The position numbers were made by a program, and so were the translations under genes. 46,575 nucleotides of DNA, from IMG/VR virus record IMGVR_UViG_3300025316_001109, positions 1 through 46,575 of that record; one strand, written 5' to 3'. The DNA is from a virus. The notes under the pieces were generated by a model. It worked only from the letters and a program-made list of their open reading frames with translations. It searched no databases and was not told the origin of the DNA. Positions 46,187 through 46,575 of this stretch are shown here, one piece after another; positions within the stretch are counted from its first letter, which is position 1, and each line of letters begins with the position of its first letter.

Positions 46187-46575
46187 CCGTTGAAGATTTA
46201 CAGGGGGTACTGCTAGAATACATCGCTGTCAAAGTAGCAGAGATGAAAGCTAATATATTTGAAACACCCGATGCGCTGGCTGCCGTTTGTTTTGAGGAGT
46301 TCGAACGCCTTAAGATGGCTAATTACTCGGGTATCAAAGCTATCGACCATACCACCTTCAGAGAGTTACTTCGTGAACTGACAAAGAAAGGGGTTATAAA
46401 CATTACTGACCTTGTGGCTACGACCCCGCAAACCCTCACCGACCAACAAAAGTTACAAGCCAGGTTGAATATAGGTGCTGAACAAGACTTATCTGTTTAT
46501 GCAACTATAGTATCAACGGATAAAAAACTTACCTATAAAGCGGGTGTGATGAATCTCACATCCATCACCACCGCA
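46183..46575 (+). CDS. Tail fibre/appendage protein, N-terminal part (runs off the window)
   Basis: The frame opens at an ATGA overlap and stays open for 131 codons to the end of the window. The first ~80 residues form a helical anchoring domain (VEDLQGVLLEYIAVKVAEM, SGIKAIDHTTFRELLRELT). They are followed by VATTPQTLTDQQKLQARLNI, a close variant of the 'T..QK.QAR.NIGA' phrase repeatedly found in phage tail fibres where the anchor meets the shaft. The receptor-binding end is outside the window. Confidence 0.75.
   Translation, partial: MTVEDLQGVLLEYIAVKVAEMKANIFETPDALAAVCFEEFERLKMANYSGIKAIDHTTFRELLRELTKKGVINITDLVATTPQTLTDQQKLQARLNIGAEQDLSVYATIVSTDKKLTYKAGVMNLTSITTA

Overview
The window is most of a temperate, tailed (podovirus-like) phage or prophage of a Bacteroidales host (Bacteroides/Parabacteroides type). 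The host assignment rests on two exact Bacteroidetes-type -7 boxes (TATATTTG at 2483-2490 on + and 36225-36218 on -), AT-rich leaders without strong Shine-Dalgarno sites, a BACON-like lipoprotein, HTH_17-type small regulators and a giant 'polyvalent' protein typical of phages of this phylum. It starts exactly at an integrase ATG and ends inside a probable tail-fibre gene, so the right end of the element is missing and no att site could be identified.

Layout. 1-2398: tyrosine integrase (+) and, convergent to it, a minus-strand lysogeny operon (S24-type repressor, small membrane protein, small secreted Cys-rich protein). 2399-2500: divergent control region with palindromes and an early promoter. 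2564-18440: early/replication block on +, mostly genes overlapping by ATGA: HTH proteins, a macro-like/repeat protein with a frameshift, DUF2800 nuclease-like protein, DUF2815 ssDNA-binding-like protein, DnaQ-like exonuclease, family-A DNA polymerase, Pnkp-like HAD phosphatase, primase-VirE helicase, VRR-NUC nuclease, SNF2 helicase, DnaA-domain-IV-like protein and an MT-A70 methylase interrupted at a G10 tract. Two degenerate tRNA-like elements lie between early genes, and nine GTTACA-type repeats separate primase-helicase from VRR-NUC.

18514-46575: virion block. A terminase-small-like gene (-), two probable internal virion proteins, and a 14.8-kb gene for a 4930-residue polyvalent protein (zincin, InPase-like, DarB-like methylase, SF2 helicase, C-terminal LPD38-like membrane region). 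Then a BACON lipoprotein (-) with its own host-type promoter, portal (+), a seven-gene minus-strand packaging cluster (terminase large subunit, a rhomboid protease, small proteins), and scaffold, major capsid, repeat protein, adaptor and fibre (+).

Each of the three + virion segments is preceded by the same control element: two direct repeats of a 21-bp unit (TTAAAACATAGC core) at exactly two-helical-turn spacing, running into a promoter-like block. I read these as activator-dependent late promoters. The other main observations are three small ORFs overprinted in the same +1 frame inside the giant gene, two G-tract frameshifts, the two tRNA-like elements, a phage-borne rhomboid protease, and a hydrophobic leader on the major capsid protein.
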